Notes under the pieces: model-generated
Seen by the model: only the letters and a program-made list of their open reading frames with translations
The model's database searches: none
Told to the model about the DNA's origin: nothing
Program-made: the position numbers and the translations under genes
Part shown: in pieces, positions 1-12,000 of the stretch
How the letters are laid out: each line of letters begins with the position of its first letter
Position numbering within the stretch: the stretch's first letter is position 1
DNA from: Stercorarius parasiticus
Lineage: Eukaryota > Chordata > Aves > Charadriiformes > Stercorariidae
Direction of reading: 5' to 3'
Length of the DNA stretch: 64,000 nucleotides
Assembly (NCBI GenBank): GCA_013396915.1
Contig: VWZL01001361.1
Span: 200,560 to 264,559, forward strand

Positions 1-3000
1 TTAATAACTTATTTCATATCACATCATTATTTTCCCTAAAAGAGTACTGTGTGTAAGTGCACAGTCTGACTTGAGGAAGACTGCTTTCCTGCTGAGTGGT
101 AAAGCTGACATATAAATAACGATCATCCCAAACTGCTGCTGATATAAAACCTCCTCCTAAAATATATCAGATGTCATCACGTGTTCCCTATGAAAACAGA
201 TGGCTTTCGTGTCTGTAGCTATTGACTATAAAGATAGCTGATATGTTTCAGGATGAAAGGTTCTTGACTGTTTATTAATACAACCATATTCAAATAGCCT
301 GAGTTCCTTCCAGACCTTTGAGGGTCCTGTTTTCTATAGGGTTGGTGCCTCTGGGAGAGCAAAGAGCCAGCCAAGAGGAAACACAGAGCACAGGGATTTA
401 GCCAGGATTACACCTGGGTACTTCCCTAAGTCACCACTGTTTTCCCCTGCCTTTTCCATTTTCCCCTTTCCATGCAGCTGTGCTGCTGGAGACCTTGCTA
501 TGATAGTTCCAGGCCACATCCTTGTGGCAAAGAAACCCGAGTTACTTTTACACCCACAGAAAAAGAAGAACAGTAATAATTTACAAAACTTTAAAAGTAC
601 ATTTAAACCTTAGAGAAAGCAGTGGGATCAGACGAGCTCTCTCCGATCATTTTAGAGATTAGCCTCTAAGCCTGTTGAATGGTCTGCGGTAATCTTTTAC
701 AACGTATTTCATAAGCGAACAACCCCACAGGCTATACTGCAGCTTTGCACGGGGCTGTAGATTTGGAGAGAGCTTCTTGGAACACATAGCATTCAGTTTT
801 CCAAACACAGAGTGCAGAATTAGACACAGAGAGACTCAGATTTAATCCTCAGTTTCTTATCAACCCTCTGAAACATGTCCCTACCTCTTAAGCCGCTACC
901 AAGCCACCTCTCTCCAATTAAGGAGAGCTGGATTGTAAAATGCCACATCCTGTACCCATTTGGCTTGACAGATTTAATGAGACATTGTAGTGGAAACAAG
1001 GTAATGCCCTCAAGCCACCGAAGACTAATCCATTTTTCCTTCTCCCCCCCAAATTGTTCAACTATCAAACTCACACCATCAGCTCCACAAATCCGCTCTC
1101 TCCTTGAAGGATTTCTGCAGACAATTTTTCTGACAGTTTTATGTCTCTCATAACTCTGGTTAGCTGTGCTCTGGCAGCTGTGGGATGGTCCTCTCCCTGC
1201 CCCCCTATGATAAGTGCCCTTTTCCAACGCAAATTCAGTTACTAATAGGTCAGAACTTTCCTTCTCAATGGCCTGAAATGGAAGAGCTGTGGGTAGGGCA
1301 AAGGCTGAGCACCAGCCTCCTCCTTCCCACCCTCTTCTGCAAGTGCATATATGTGGCCTGGATGGCAAAGAATAAAATAGCTTTTCATGGTCTCATCCCT
1401 TCAGTGCAAATTTTTAGAGACATGTTTGGAGATATTGACATAAACTTTCCTGTTTTCTTCCTCCTCCAGGCTGTGTCCACTGGTAATACTTTGAGAAAGA
1501 GAAATGTTGGGAGGAGATGTAAATCTTTGACATTTCACTACTCCTCACTACATAGAAAGGAAAGTGACACAATGGTTTCTAGGGACGGCCCCTAGAACAG
1601 TGGATAGACATTTCTTGTACACTTTTCCATGATTTTGGCATTGTAATTTTAAATGGTTTTTAATTCCCCTTTAATATCCTCCTTTCATCCAAACTGTCCT
1701 CACTCAATAAGGAGACATCTGTTTATCAGAGGAGCAGAATCTAATTTTTTATGAGCATCCAGTACTTTCAGAGTGTCTCCTACCAAAGCTCTGTATCTTG
1801 TGGGTGGAAGTCATGCAATTGAGTAACACCATCCTGTCGGACCTCAGCTCAACGTTTTCTCTGATAAGCGCTGAGAAAGCACTCAAGTAGAGCTCAGGTT
1901 TGAGTTAACAGGCAGTGAAAAAACAGAAGATTTCTTTCAGTGCTCTGCTGCTCATTTCCTTTTGCACTTCACCCAGTTCTGCTCCTCAGATTTTATGAAG
2001 AGGTTAAAATACCACGTTAATTGCAAATAAAATATGGCATAAACAATTCACTAAGCATGCTGTTTGAGGGAAGCGTAGAATGGCAACTGTACTACTGTCA
2101 ACCAGAAATTTTTTAAGAAGGAAAAATTACATCATAGCCACACTAATACTGACATGTTTTGAGGTTAAAATTGTTCTGAGCTGTTCTCTTCTGAAATAAT
2201 TGTCTAGCTACAAACATCACCACAACAGTAATTAGTGCACAGCAGAGCTAAGCTTCTGCTCAGACAAGAAAAGAAAGGGTGGGAATTGATTCTTGCTGGT
2301 GTAGAGTTTCATAACTTGCCTATCAGAAGAAAATGCATAAGACAGGTCTGGATCATGTGTCATAGAAAAGACAACACTTTTTAAAAAGATTGCGCAAAAT
2401 ACTATGAGACTTCAAGGAAACCATGACGTTAGTGTCAGTGTTTCTGTTAAATGTGAAATATATGCCTAATAAGCAAATTAATTTGAGGCGTGTTCTTTCT
2501 TAAATAACTATAAACATCAGAGCAAGAGGATCTTTCAGGATAATGGATTTACTTTAAATACTACTCCAGTATTATCAAACTCCATACTGCAATGTGATTT
2601 TCTCAAAAAAGAGAACAAAAGTGATCCTGCATTTAGTGTGATATGAGAGAATAATTCTAGATGGATGGCCAACGGAAAAAACATCAGGAAGAAGGTACAC
2701 TGCCCACCTGTGTACTGAAATGCCTAGGGAGGGCAATTTGTGTGGAGCATAACGTAACTCTCTACTAGGAGCTGGGAACAGACAGAGTACTCGACTGGGA
2801 GTGTTTTATCATTATGCGAGGGTAGCAGGTTATCCTGCTACCCCTTTTCTTAAGTGGGAAAAAGACCAAGATTCAAACCACAGTCTTTTTACTCACACCA
2901 AGCCCAGAGCAGTCATATCAAGAACTGGGCTATGTAAAGCAGTGTGCTTCTCGTGTCGGAGAGGCATCTAAGAAGACCCTTCATCTACCCTATTCACCAT

Positions 3001-3031
3001 TTTCTTCTTATTGATACTCTTCTTTTCCTAG
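1..3031 (+). other. TBX15: TBX15 intron (3' part of the intron before the first visible exon)
   Basis: The stretch up to the acceptor at 3030-3031 is read as intron. The first visible exon begins inside the T-box domain with a single base completing a codon, so at least one earlier coding exon must lie upstream of base 1. I looked for the preceding T-box segment, which in this family reads like a phenylalanine/glycine/threonine-glutamate block before the arginine-arginine-methionine start of the next exon, and did not find it here. Short open frames on both strands, including a 182-codon minus-strand frame at 820-1368, have no recognisable domain. The polypyrimidine tract and AG at 3011-3031 form a convincing acceptor. 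Confidence 0.75.
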
Positions 3032-3133
3032 GAGAATGTTCCCAGCCATGAGAGTGAAAATTACAGGCTTGGATCCCCACCAGCAGTATTATATTGCCAT
3101 GGACATTGTGCCTGTGGATAACAAGAGATACAG
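3032..3133 (+). CDS. TBX15: T-box transcription factor TBX15, T-box domain exon (first visible)
   Basis: This exon encodes part of the N-terminal half of the T-box DNA-binding domain. TBX15 is a nuclear sequence-specific transcription factor, known in vertebrates for roles in limb and craniofacial skeleton, skin patterning and muscle or fat differentiation. The exon starts with one base that completes an arginine codon, then reads R-M-F-P-A-M-R-V-K and continues through the family block [19 protein letters not shown]. It ends with two bases of an arginine codon before the donor gtaagc at 3134. The acceptor is a pyrimidine tract ending cctag at 3027-3031. The length is 102 bp, so phase is kept. 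The block is shared by TBX15, TBX18 and TBX22; paralog assignment rests on the last exon. Earlier exons are off the window. Confidence 0.95.
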
Positions 3134-4880
3134 GTAAGCTTTTTAGGTGCAGAGTTAGGAACGTTGTGATAACTTAGTTTCCATGAAAGCCTAGGAAAGA
3201 CACGTGCCATTATACAACATTGCAAACGTATGTTGGAGGAGACCATGTTGATTTGCACCAACACAGTTGATTTGGCCAGAATTATGAGACACAAAACCAG
3301 AGGTTTAATATACTCTTCTGCACTTCTGGATTGAAATCTTACTCTTTTCAAATAGCAGTTTTTAATCGGGGCAATCCCTAGCATGTATTTCACAATTGAC
3401 ATAATTAGCAATGACTGTTTGAGGGAACTGATGGGGACTCTGGAGCCTACTTTGGCAAGAAAGGAATGGGCAAGTGGTAGCTCAGGTCTGGCCTGAACTG
3501 AATTGGGTGATTTTTGTTTTAAAAACATTCACTGTCCAGCACAGCAGCCACAGGGAATGAGGGCCCTGACCTACAGTATGAAGACATTGGGAAACTCTCT
3601 GGTGAATCTCCACCACTGAGCTGAAAAACAGGAAGAAGAGATTTCTCTGGTATTGATGGGCTCCCAATCCTAAAAAGTGCTCTGGAAAACTCATGGTCCT
3701 CTGCATCCCAGAAAACTACCTGGACAGAGGTGATTTATCTCCGCTCATTAAAAGACCTCTGAGAGCAAGTCTTTTCCCCAAATAGTCTTGATCACAGGAC
3801 AGTTCAAGGATTGGAGAATTGATCCTCTGCTTCAAACACTAAATATTACATTTTTGCAGAATTGCAAAATTGTGCAGAATGTTTCTTATGAAAATGCTTT
3901 TCCTGGGAAGCATCAAGGTAGTTTGTGATACTCAACTAGGTATTTTGCCCCTTTCTTTGAGTGTGGCTCTGACAGCATTAAGTAAAAAATAAATATATTA
4001 TCTTACACTTTGTTTCTGTCCTTGTTAGCTTGTGCAGCCATATAGAACAAACTAGCATTGAAAGGAACAGATGATTTTTTTTTTTTTGCATTTATTTTGA
4101 AAATACATGAAATGAATCACTGTTTGTAGGTAAGGACTGAAATAGCTTAGCAGAGCTGAGTAGAGATGCATTACAGGGCAGAACTCAGAGGTGTTAGGAG
4201 GACTGTTTGTGAAATGCCTTAGGCTGAACAAGCCACAGGACAGAAAGAAAAATAGTGCTTAGGCAAAGCCGTGGTAGTGAAATTTATGGCATATATAGGA
4301 TAGCTAGATCAGGAACAGAAAAATTATTTTTTCCTCTAATCCCAACATGTGGAATCCCAACTATATGGAATTTCCCATTTTGCAACATTTAAAATCAGAA
4401 TTCTGTTTCATCAATTGTTCTAGTGATATCCGTTGGATTTTGCCCTTTCTGAATGAAGACACATGTGTTTTGCACAGTCTGGCATGGCAGTGCAGATTTC
4501 CAGAAATTACAGGGCATTTATTAAGTATTTTGAGAGAGGGCTTTTGTTTACCCATATTTTCTAGCCTCTTGCTTTGGCTCAGAGAGGGTTAAGTAGTAGA
4601 GAAGGCACATGTGGCAGAGTTTTAAAGGGAAATTAACTGCAAAGGTGGTTTTAATAAGGAATCAAGTCTGAACAAGTGGTTCAGGGGTAATCTGGCTTTC
4701 ATTTAGAAGGTAGGAGGTTGCAATAAAGTACGTTCTCCCCTGACTGCAAATGAGAGTTTGGGGTGCATGTGGTAGGGTTGCAGGGGAGGAGGAGCCCTGG
4801 AAATGTTCCTCCAGTGATTGACTGAATGATTGATTGAGTGAGTGACAACTTCCCTTAGCTATCTTCCCTTCCTCTTTCAG
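3134..4880 (+). other. TBX15: TBX15 intron, 1,747 bp
   Basis: Intron with donor gtaagc and acceptor ctttcag, splitting an arginine codon after its second base. I see no repeat element and no supported gene in it. There is a short T-run near 4076-4087. The open frames at 3061-3528, 3482-3706 and 4347-4592 are short and show no domain. Confidence 0.85.
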
Positions 4881-5052
4881 GTATGTGTATCACAGCTCCA
4901 AGTGGATGGTGGCTGGCAATGCTGACTCCCCAGTGCCCCCGAGGGTTTACATCCACCCCGACTCGCTGGCTTCTGGAGACACCTGGATGAGGCAGGTGGT
5001 CAGTTTTGACAAGCTCAAACTGACCAACAACGAGCTTGATGATCAAGGCCAT
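4881..5052 (+). CDS. TBX15: TBX15, T-box domain exon (second visible)
   Basis: This 172-bp exon encodes the central T-box. The first base completes the arginine codon of the previous exon, followed by [17 protein letters not shown], then the proline-rich turn [12 protein letters not shown], and the [16 protein letters not shown] segment, a hallmark of the T-box core (DNA-contact and dimer surface). It ends in phase 0 with D-D-Q-G-H at the donor gtaagt (5053). The upstream acceptor is cctctttcag (4871-4880). The exon has no internal stop and no insertion or deletion relative to the expected family pattern. Together with the neighbouring exons it occupies residues 35-91 of the visible 462-residue product. 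Confidence 0.97.
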
Positions 5053-5421
5053 GTAAGTTAGAGGCTAATCCTGGTGCCTGCTGCTCCAGCCTCACTCTTC
5101 TCAGACTTTAAGGGGTGATGCTGCTGCTCTGATTCTCCCATGTCTTGCTGGGCACACATGCTTGTAGCCGCTCTCTAGAGTTATGGAACTTTTTTCCCTA
5201 CTTAAGTGCTTTTCTTTGAAATATTGCCTGACCCTATAAAGCAATAAAGCCCCTTTCTCCCTGTACGTAGAATAAACTTCATCTCATACTTGCTTGTAAG
5301 AGAAGAGTAATTTTCTTCATGTTAGTCCTTACCCCATCCCTGCTTCCTTGTACATCTGGATGTAGTGTAGAATATTTGGGGAAAAAAATATATTTTCCTT
5401 CTCCTTTTGTTTTCCCTTCAG
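5053..5421 (+). other. TBX15: TBX15 intron, 369 bp
   Basis: Shortest intron of the visible gene, phase 0, with donor gtaagt and acceptor ttttcccttcag. It contains no repeat or gene that I can recognise. Confidence 0.88.
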
Positions 5422-5589
5422 ATAATCTTACATTCAATGCATAAGTACCAACCCCGTGTTCATGTCATCCGCAAGGATTTCAGTAGTGATCTTTCTCCTA
5501 CAAAGCCAGTTCCTTCAGGAGATGGGGTGAAAACCTTCAACTTCCCTGAAACTGTCTTCACTACGGTGACAGCCTACCAAAATCAACAG
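5422..5589 (+). CDS. TBX15: TBX15, T-box domain exon (third visible)
   Basis: This 168-bp exon, exactly 56 codons, runs phase 0 to phase 0. It begins [15 protein letters not shown], one of the most invariant T-box stretches, continues through an aspartate/serine-rich loop with the G-D-G-V-K sequence, and ends with the conserved [16 protein letters not shown] block just before the donor gtaaag (5590). These residues form the beta-sheet core and lead into the DNA-binding helices encoded downstream. A longer frame starting at 5407 and running past the donor to 5670 is an artefact of intron read-through; the true exon limits follow the splice signals and family alignment. Confidence 0.97.
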
Positions 5590-8500
5590 GTAAAGCTGTG
5601 TGCCTTCAGGCTCCTTTTGTATCAGATGTTCATAAAAATAGCAATCTGCTCTTTGTGTTTGAGACATTAAATTCTCTAAGAAACGTAGTGTACATTTACA
5701 GGCTCACCTTTTTTTTTTCTGCACAAAAAGAAAATGCTTGCTATGGGGTAGTGTGTAGACATGAGGTATCTAGCCAGAAAACCATCTTGCAGATAAGATG
5801 CCTGCAGTTTTTACTGTAAAGTAAGTAGGTGAAATCAACCATAAAGAGATGTATTGTTTTGACTTTTCCTTGCTGCCTCTGGTATAAACTACAGTGTCCT
5901 GTCCTCACTGTAATTTTAAGGCACTACAACTAATCCAGATCTGTTACCTTGCAGAGAAAACACACAGGGGTTTTTTCACTGCTAAAATGAAGGAAAAACT
6001 TTTAGAGAAGAGGAATCTCACCAGTTTGCTGACAAAAGAAGCCTTTGAACATAAGCAGCAGTCCATTTTATGAACTAAAATTCTCATGCATAATTCACAT
6101 TTGATTCAGATCTTGCATAGCTCCCAGTGGAGAGTGTTACTATTGACTCCAGATATCATAAGGAAAAGCTGTTGCTACAGTGGGATCTTATCTGCAGAGG
6201 CCTTGGCTACTGAGCTTTGTAATTGATCTGCCCTTTTTCTTAAACTAGACTTCATAGAACTAAGAAATGTAATCTCAGTCCACACTAATGGTTGATTACA
6301 GAATTCCCTGTCTATCTCTTTTCCCCAAAAGATACGATATCTTTTAGAGGAAAATAATTGCTAGGAAAATGTGAGCATTTGAGAATGTAAGCATTTGAAA
6401 CATCAGCAAAGAAAGGAGTTTTGGCAAGGGCTCACTGTGGATTATGCATGTTTGCTGCCCCTTCTCCTTCAGTGGCCAGTGAAAGCTGGTGTCCAGTCTT
6501 TGAGGGGGAGGTTGCTGGCTTCACCACTTCTGCAGGCATGTTCATTGCACACGTTGAGAGCTCCTTATACCCACCCATTCCCTTTGTAGTATCCTTATGT
6601 ATCGCTCATCTGCCAGAATCCTTGAGGATTCCCATTAGCCTTCACACCACCTCTATCATGCTTTGGGCTCAGTGTGCTCCTCTTCTCTTGTTCATGTACA
6701 CATACTCCCTATTTTATTCTCAGGTGAGGGGTGCTGTGCACATCCCGTTTCCCTTTCCTGCCATTCTCCTTCTTACTGGGGTGGGGGTTGTGATGGCATT
6801 AAAAGGGCCATGTAACATAATTTTTTCCCAACCGTGTGAAACAGAATCTCAGGTGGTGAAGCTTTTTGTTGTGTTAATAATGTGTCCACTTAGAGAGGTA
6901 CTGTTATAAGCTAGAATGACGGTACAAGCTGGCTTGGAAGAAAAATAATCTGTTATCAAGCCTGTTAGGAAAATAGATTATACAATTTCTGCCATAAATT
7001 GCAGAGGAGTCTTGAACCGGGAATGCTGGGGTAAATATTTCTCCATGACAACATCTGTGCTTCTGGAGAATGTCTTCATGAACTCAGTGCACATCATTAT
7101 ATTTAGTATTGTTACAATGAGGGACAGACCCATATCAAATCAGCTTGGGGCAGATTGTAATATTTAGACAATTTGTACCAATTGTGAATTGTATCAATTT
7201 AGTGAATTGTTATAGATTTTTTATTTCGCAACATATAAGAGAGAGCACATGTGCTGATAATGCTCCCATGGCTGCTTCTGGATACCCACTCCTAACTTTT
7301 TCTGTCTGGTCCCCTTGAATTTACATACATTCGAATCCAAACTGGATCAACTATTCCAGCAGAAAAAAATATTGCAACACAATGGTGGGTTTGCTGTCAT
7401 TGCAGCACTGGAAACTTCCTGCCCTCCCCTCACCCAAATGCATGTACACAAACTTTTAACTGCAGACCAGACATAGAAAAAGGATAGACGAAGGAGAAAA
7501 AATGACAGAAAATAAGCCTCTCATTCTTCCTTAATGACCAGACAGATAAGACATAATTACACAGGTAAGGGAGGGAATCCTGTCAGGCACTGGCACTGTA
7601 AGCCACCTGACTGTAAAGAAGCACTGAAATTTCCTCCTGTCTCTGAATTCCAAACATTTGGGGGTTTTGCCCAAAACAATTGGGGGAGGGGGGGGGAGGG
7701 CAGCATTTTTATAATACCGATAAAGGATATTCTGATGGGTTGGAGAAACCTTTTCATTTAAAATAAATTTAAATCCCCTGAATCTGCCTGCATGCCCTCC
7801 AGTGGCTGTAAAACTTTGCCTTACTGGGAGAAGGGTCTCTGGAAATAATTGTAAAATGTTAGCAAATCCACCACAGGGATTCCCTCTGCTGTAATTCCAT
7901 CCTCCACAGAACATATCTGTCTCTGTCCGCACAAGTCCCAGGACAGCTGCAAAGTCAGGCTAGCGGAAATTAAGTTCACAAATTAAGCTTCTGCAAAAAT
8001 AGGAGCTGCATTCCAGATCTGAAGTTAATATCCAGAGCAAGGGCTTGGTTCTGACAGAAGCAAAACACCTGCAAATCCGCTTCAGATCAGTCTGTATTAA
8101 ACCAGTCCCTTTTGAGCAGTTTCAGCCAAAACACCTCATATGTGATAGGATCTGGAGATCTTGCTCCCTTTTCACTCCAGAGACAGGGTCTCTGGGACAA
8201 GGTGAGGTTGTCAGAGGGAAGCTCTTGTGCTGCACCAGGTTGGGGAATAGTCGGCAGGGAGTAAGATACCACGGGTTGCAACGTCAAAATCCCAATATTA
8301 TTTGCCATATTTACCAACATGGAATTCATGCCTAAAAATAAAGCAGGAAGAAAGATTCCCCCAGAGCACTCAGTCCAGCTGTCATCTTTTTTGTTTAGGG
8401 GGAAAAAAGAAAGAAAAATGGTTTCCAGACCGAAAACCCATCGAAGGGCCACCCAGATGCTGACCAGAACAGCAGCACCTTGTGCACCTGACCAAGTGGC

Positions 8501-8971
8501 CAGCTGCCATCTTTGGAGTCTGTAGCCTGTGCTTTGCTTGGCCTTTTCTCCTTAGCATTGTTTGAAGGTCCATGAGTGCATCCATCTGCTGGATATCTAG
8601 AGTGTTGAGGCTGGGATAAACCAGATACCAGCCAAACCTGAGCAGTATGCCTGCTTCCCAAAGCACACGTCCATTAGGGTTTTGCAGCTGGGTCCGAGCT
8701 GTGCTCCTCCTTCAGGAACAGTTTCTCAGCCCCAGCACTGTGCCACGTTTCCCGATGCTGCCGGGTTTCTGCCTCTGGCACCATTCATTTGCTAAGCAGA
8801 GAATCTGTTCATGGATAGCAGAAGGGCAACTTTAATATAAGTCCAGGGAAATAAGTACGAAAGATTATTGTATAGGTGGTTTGAGTAAGAATAGTGATCA
8901 TCAGTAATTTTCACTTGTTGAAAGAAAAAAATTTGGAGAGATCAACTAATTACCTTTTTCTTCCTTTGTAG
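5590..8971 (+). other. TBX15: TBX15 intron, 3,382 bp
   Basis: Phase 0 intron with donor gtaaag and acceptor ttcctttgtag. No transposable element was recognised. It contains a G-rich run at 7681-7700. Several short open frames on both strands (for example 6421-6909, 162 codons; 7531-7932 minus, 133 codons) carry no motif I can assign and are treated as chance. Confidence 0.85.
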
Positions 8972-9036
8972 ATCACCAGATTAAAAATTGACAGAAACCC
9001 CTTCGCTAAAGGTTTCAGAGATTCTGGGAGAAACAG
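8972..9036 (+). CDS. TBX15: TBX15, T-box domain exon (fourth visible, DNA-binding helix)
   Basis: A 65-bp exon too short for ordinary open-frame detection, recognised by T-box homology and splice sites. It reads ITRLKIDRNPFAKGFRDSG followed by R-N, and ends with the first two bases of an arginine codon at the donor gtaaca (9037). The N-P-F-A-K-G-F-R segment is the C-terminal T-box helix that inserts into the DNA minor groove and is nearly invariant across the family. The acceptor is a pyrimidine tract ending ttgtag at 8966-8971. The donor gtaaca is weaker than the others in this gene, but the exon is indispensable for the domain, so use of this site is well supported. Confidence 0.96.
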
Positions 9037-12000
9037 GTAACAGGAGCTTGTTTATATTTCCTCACCGATCTCTTCTCTCCTTCCCATGATGAGCACACAG
9101 GGCATGTGTCTAAGGCCAAGGGAGGCATTTTGTAATCCTAATTAATTTTTACAGGAGAAGTTTGCTGTAGACTAGTTCTTAAAAGAATTAGAAGGACTGT
9201 TTTACTTTACCTAAACAGATCCAATGTATAATGATGACTTCCTTAAAAAATACTTTCCAGGTTAGCCAGCTAGACTGACGCCATTTCTTTTCAGAAGTCC
9301 CCTCCAGTGCTGCTTCTACTTCTGTCTGGATCCTGCAGTCCCAAGCCCTGAGAGAGGCTTTTAGATATTCTTAGACAACGTATCTGTAAAGACAGATTAT
9401 CACTTTCCTGGTTGACAACATTTTTTCTGTGACTGTATTTTTTTGCTGTCATATGTTTAATTTCCTGTTCACTGCTACCTTAGTACCCCTTCCGTTACCA
9501 CTACTTTCAAGGCTGTTTTCTTCTGTATATATGTTTTGATGTTGTTTTTTTCCCCTGCTGGATAATGAATTTATTTATGCTCATTTCTATTACTTTCATG
9601 TTCCTCTGAGCTTTTCCATTTGTTGTTGAGAAACACAATTAAAACTTTCTTTAGCATCTCTGATAAGTTATTAGTAAACTGTTCATGTGTTACTGATATG
9701 GTGCCATGATATCCAAAGAATTAGATAAAATAAATGAACTTGTAAAGATACTGTAGAGTTTCCTTAAAAAATATATAAATTTCTTACTAAAATGAAGAAC
9801 AAAGATAGAAAAATGGAGAACTGCAGACTGTAAAACAGCCAAATAGGTCAGAGGCTAACACTCTGTAAAATAATGGAAGTTGTAGGACAGGGGACCTAGA
9901 CATTTTTGCTTGTTCTTTATTATATGTAGAGCTGGCTGAAGGGCATTTTTTAATTTTCACACAAAACTTGGAGCACAAATGCTTGCTTTACGTTAGAAGA
10001 AAAATTGAGTTTCCAATAGGTTTGCAGCATAAAAGTGCAAAAATGTTCTAGTTTCAAACAATTTCAGTTTTTCTCCAGTGGTGTTGCTTAATTTTGTCAG
10101 GATTTTTATGAAATGATGAGTAGAACACCTTAAACGTTATTTAGAATATGTTACATTTTAAGAACATGATAGTAAACCAGGAACTTTAATCAAAAAAACT
10201 TTTGTATGAGTAACAGACATTACAGAATTATCAAAAAAGATTAAGAAATTCCAAAGAAAAATTTTCGACTTTTTCTGCCATTCATGAATCCAGCAGAGTG
10301 TGCAGCAGATCTAAATATTTCAGATCTAAATGACGTGGGCATCCTTTAAATCAGCATGACAAAGGCTTTAAACATTAAGTTAATTATAGAATTAGACATA
10401 TATAACCACGTTACAAGAACCCTAGGATTGTAAAGCAAGGCTCTGAGTGTGCAGACCAGAGTGAAAGTTGTGTGCATAGCCCTCATTTGCTGTCCCCATG
10501 GGCACGGTAATTCAGTTTTTACTTGCATGCTCCTCTTGTGTGTGTTCACCAGGACCACTGCCTCATTCATGGTTTGGTATGGGAAGCATTCAGTAAATGG
10601 GCAACTGCCCCGTATTTCCATCGCCCGTGTAAATGCTACACTCTCCAGGATCACAAAAAAGATATCTTACTGATGCAGTGACTTCCTAGCTCAGCTCGTC
10701 TGTTCTCATCTAAATGTAGCTATGTGAAAAGATGTTGCCATCCCTATTTAATTCCAGTCATGAGCATTAGTTCTGCTACTTAAGGCATATGTGACTTTTA
10801 CTCTGCTCTCCTCTCCTGCGTGGGGGAAGTAGTATGTGCCTCGAGTACAAGGTCTTCCCTGTGTGCAGAGATACAGCTGGGCTTAGAAGAGGGATTGATG
10901 CAGTTCCAGGTACATGGTGGGCTAGATTAACGTGGAAGGCATTAATAAGGTCCTAGCCCAGTGAATTTGGACAGTTTCCTGAAAAGGCTGGGAATTACTG
11001 ATCTTTGTAGCTCATTGATTTAAGAAAGGGCAGGAAATTGCTACACGGCTGCAGCTGTGGGGAGGGCTCAGTAAGGCTCTCTGCTGATGTAAAGAGGAAT
11101 TAAAATCTTTAAGGTATTACACATCAAAGAGAGCAGCCTGAGGCTTTAGGAAGAAAAAACAGGCAAAGGTATTTGCAAGCATATATAGCAGTCAGGCGCC
11201 TGCCTCACAAGCAGTGGTCTGGCTAAGGTTGCACCGCTGTTGTCAACTAGCAGAGGACACTATAACGCCCAGCTGCTTGCTTTAAAGAGGACACATACAT
11301 AGATGTACACATAGGAGGAAGAAAAGCATTAAGCTCCAAGCTGTGTATGGGAAGGACTCTCCAAATGGGACTTAACTGCTGGTTGGCTCCTCTTCCTCTT
11401 GTGACTTTATAATCTCATCAGAATCACCGGTTGACTGGTGTGACGATTGTGACACTCTCTAGCTTCCCTTATCCCCATGACAGCTTTGGTCAGCTACAGT
11501 GCATCAAGCTATAGCTGGAGAAATGTAGGCCTCCCTTGAAAAAGAAACAGGGTAATTTGGAAAAGGGGCCATTTGTGAAGCAGGCAAGTGTAGTATACAT
11601 CCACGAGATTTTTTTGTATAAGGTCTTAAAAGAAAAAAAATAGCATGGCAGCAGGGGCCACAGAATGTCTGAGGGTGCTCCAGGGCATCATCTCCCAGCG
11701 ACATCGGGATACTGAATCAGAGCCATGGTTAGAGTTTGCCAGCAAATGATGGAGAAAAAACCCAAACACTGGAAAAAACAAAGCATGGTGGGAGAAGAGG
11801 AACTCTTAGGCCACTTCTTCCCTAGTATATTTTCTTTCTGCTTTCTGTTGAGGCTTTTCCATGAAATGGAGATGGATGCTTTTCCTTCAGTTATTTTGTT
11901 TTACTGTTGTTGCCTGCTGCAGAAATTATGGCCTCGACTGTTTTTTTAAAAACTAGTTTCCGTTTTAAATCTTTCACTTCAATCAACTCACAACCTTCCC

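Noticed and set aside
820..1368. 182-codon open frame on the minus strand
   Set aside because: Longest frame in the upstream intron, but no recognisable domain, no splice or promoter context, and a composition like shadow frames; overlaps other frames on the opposite strand.
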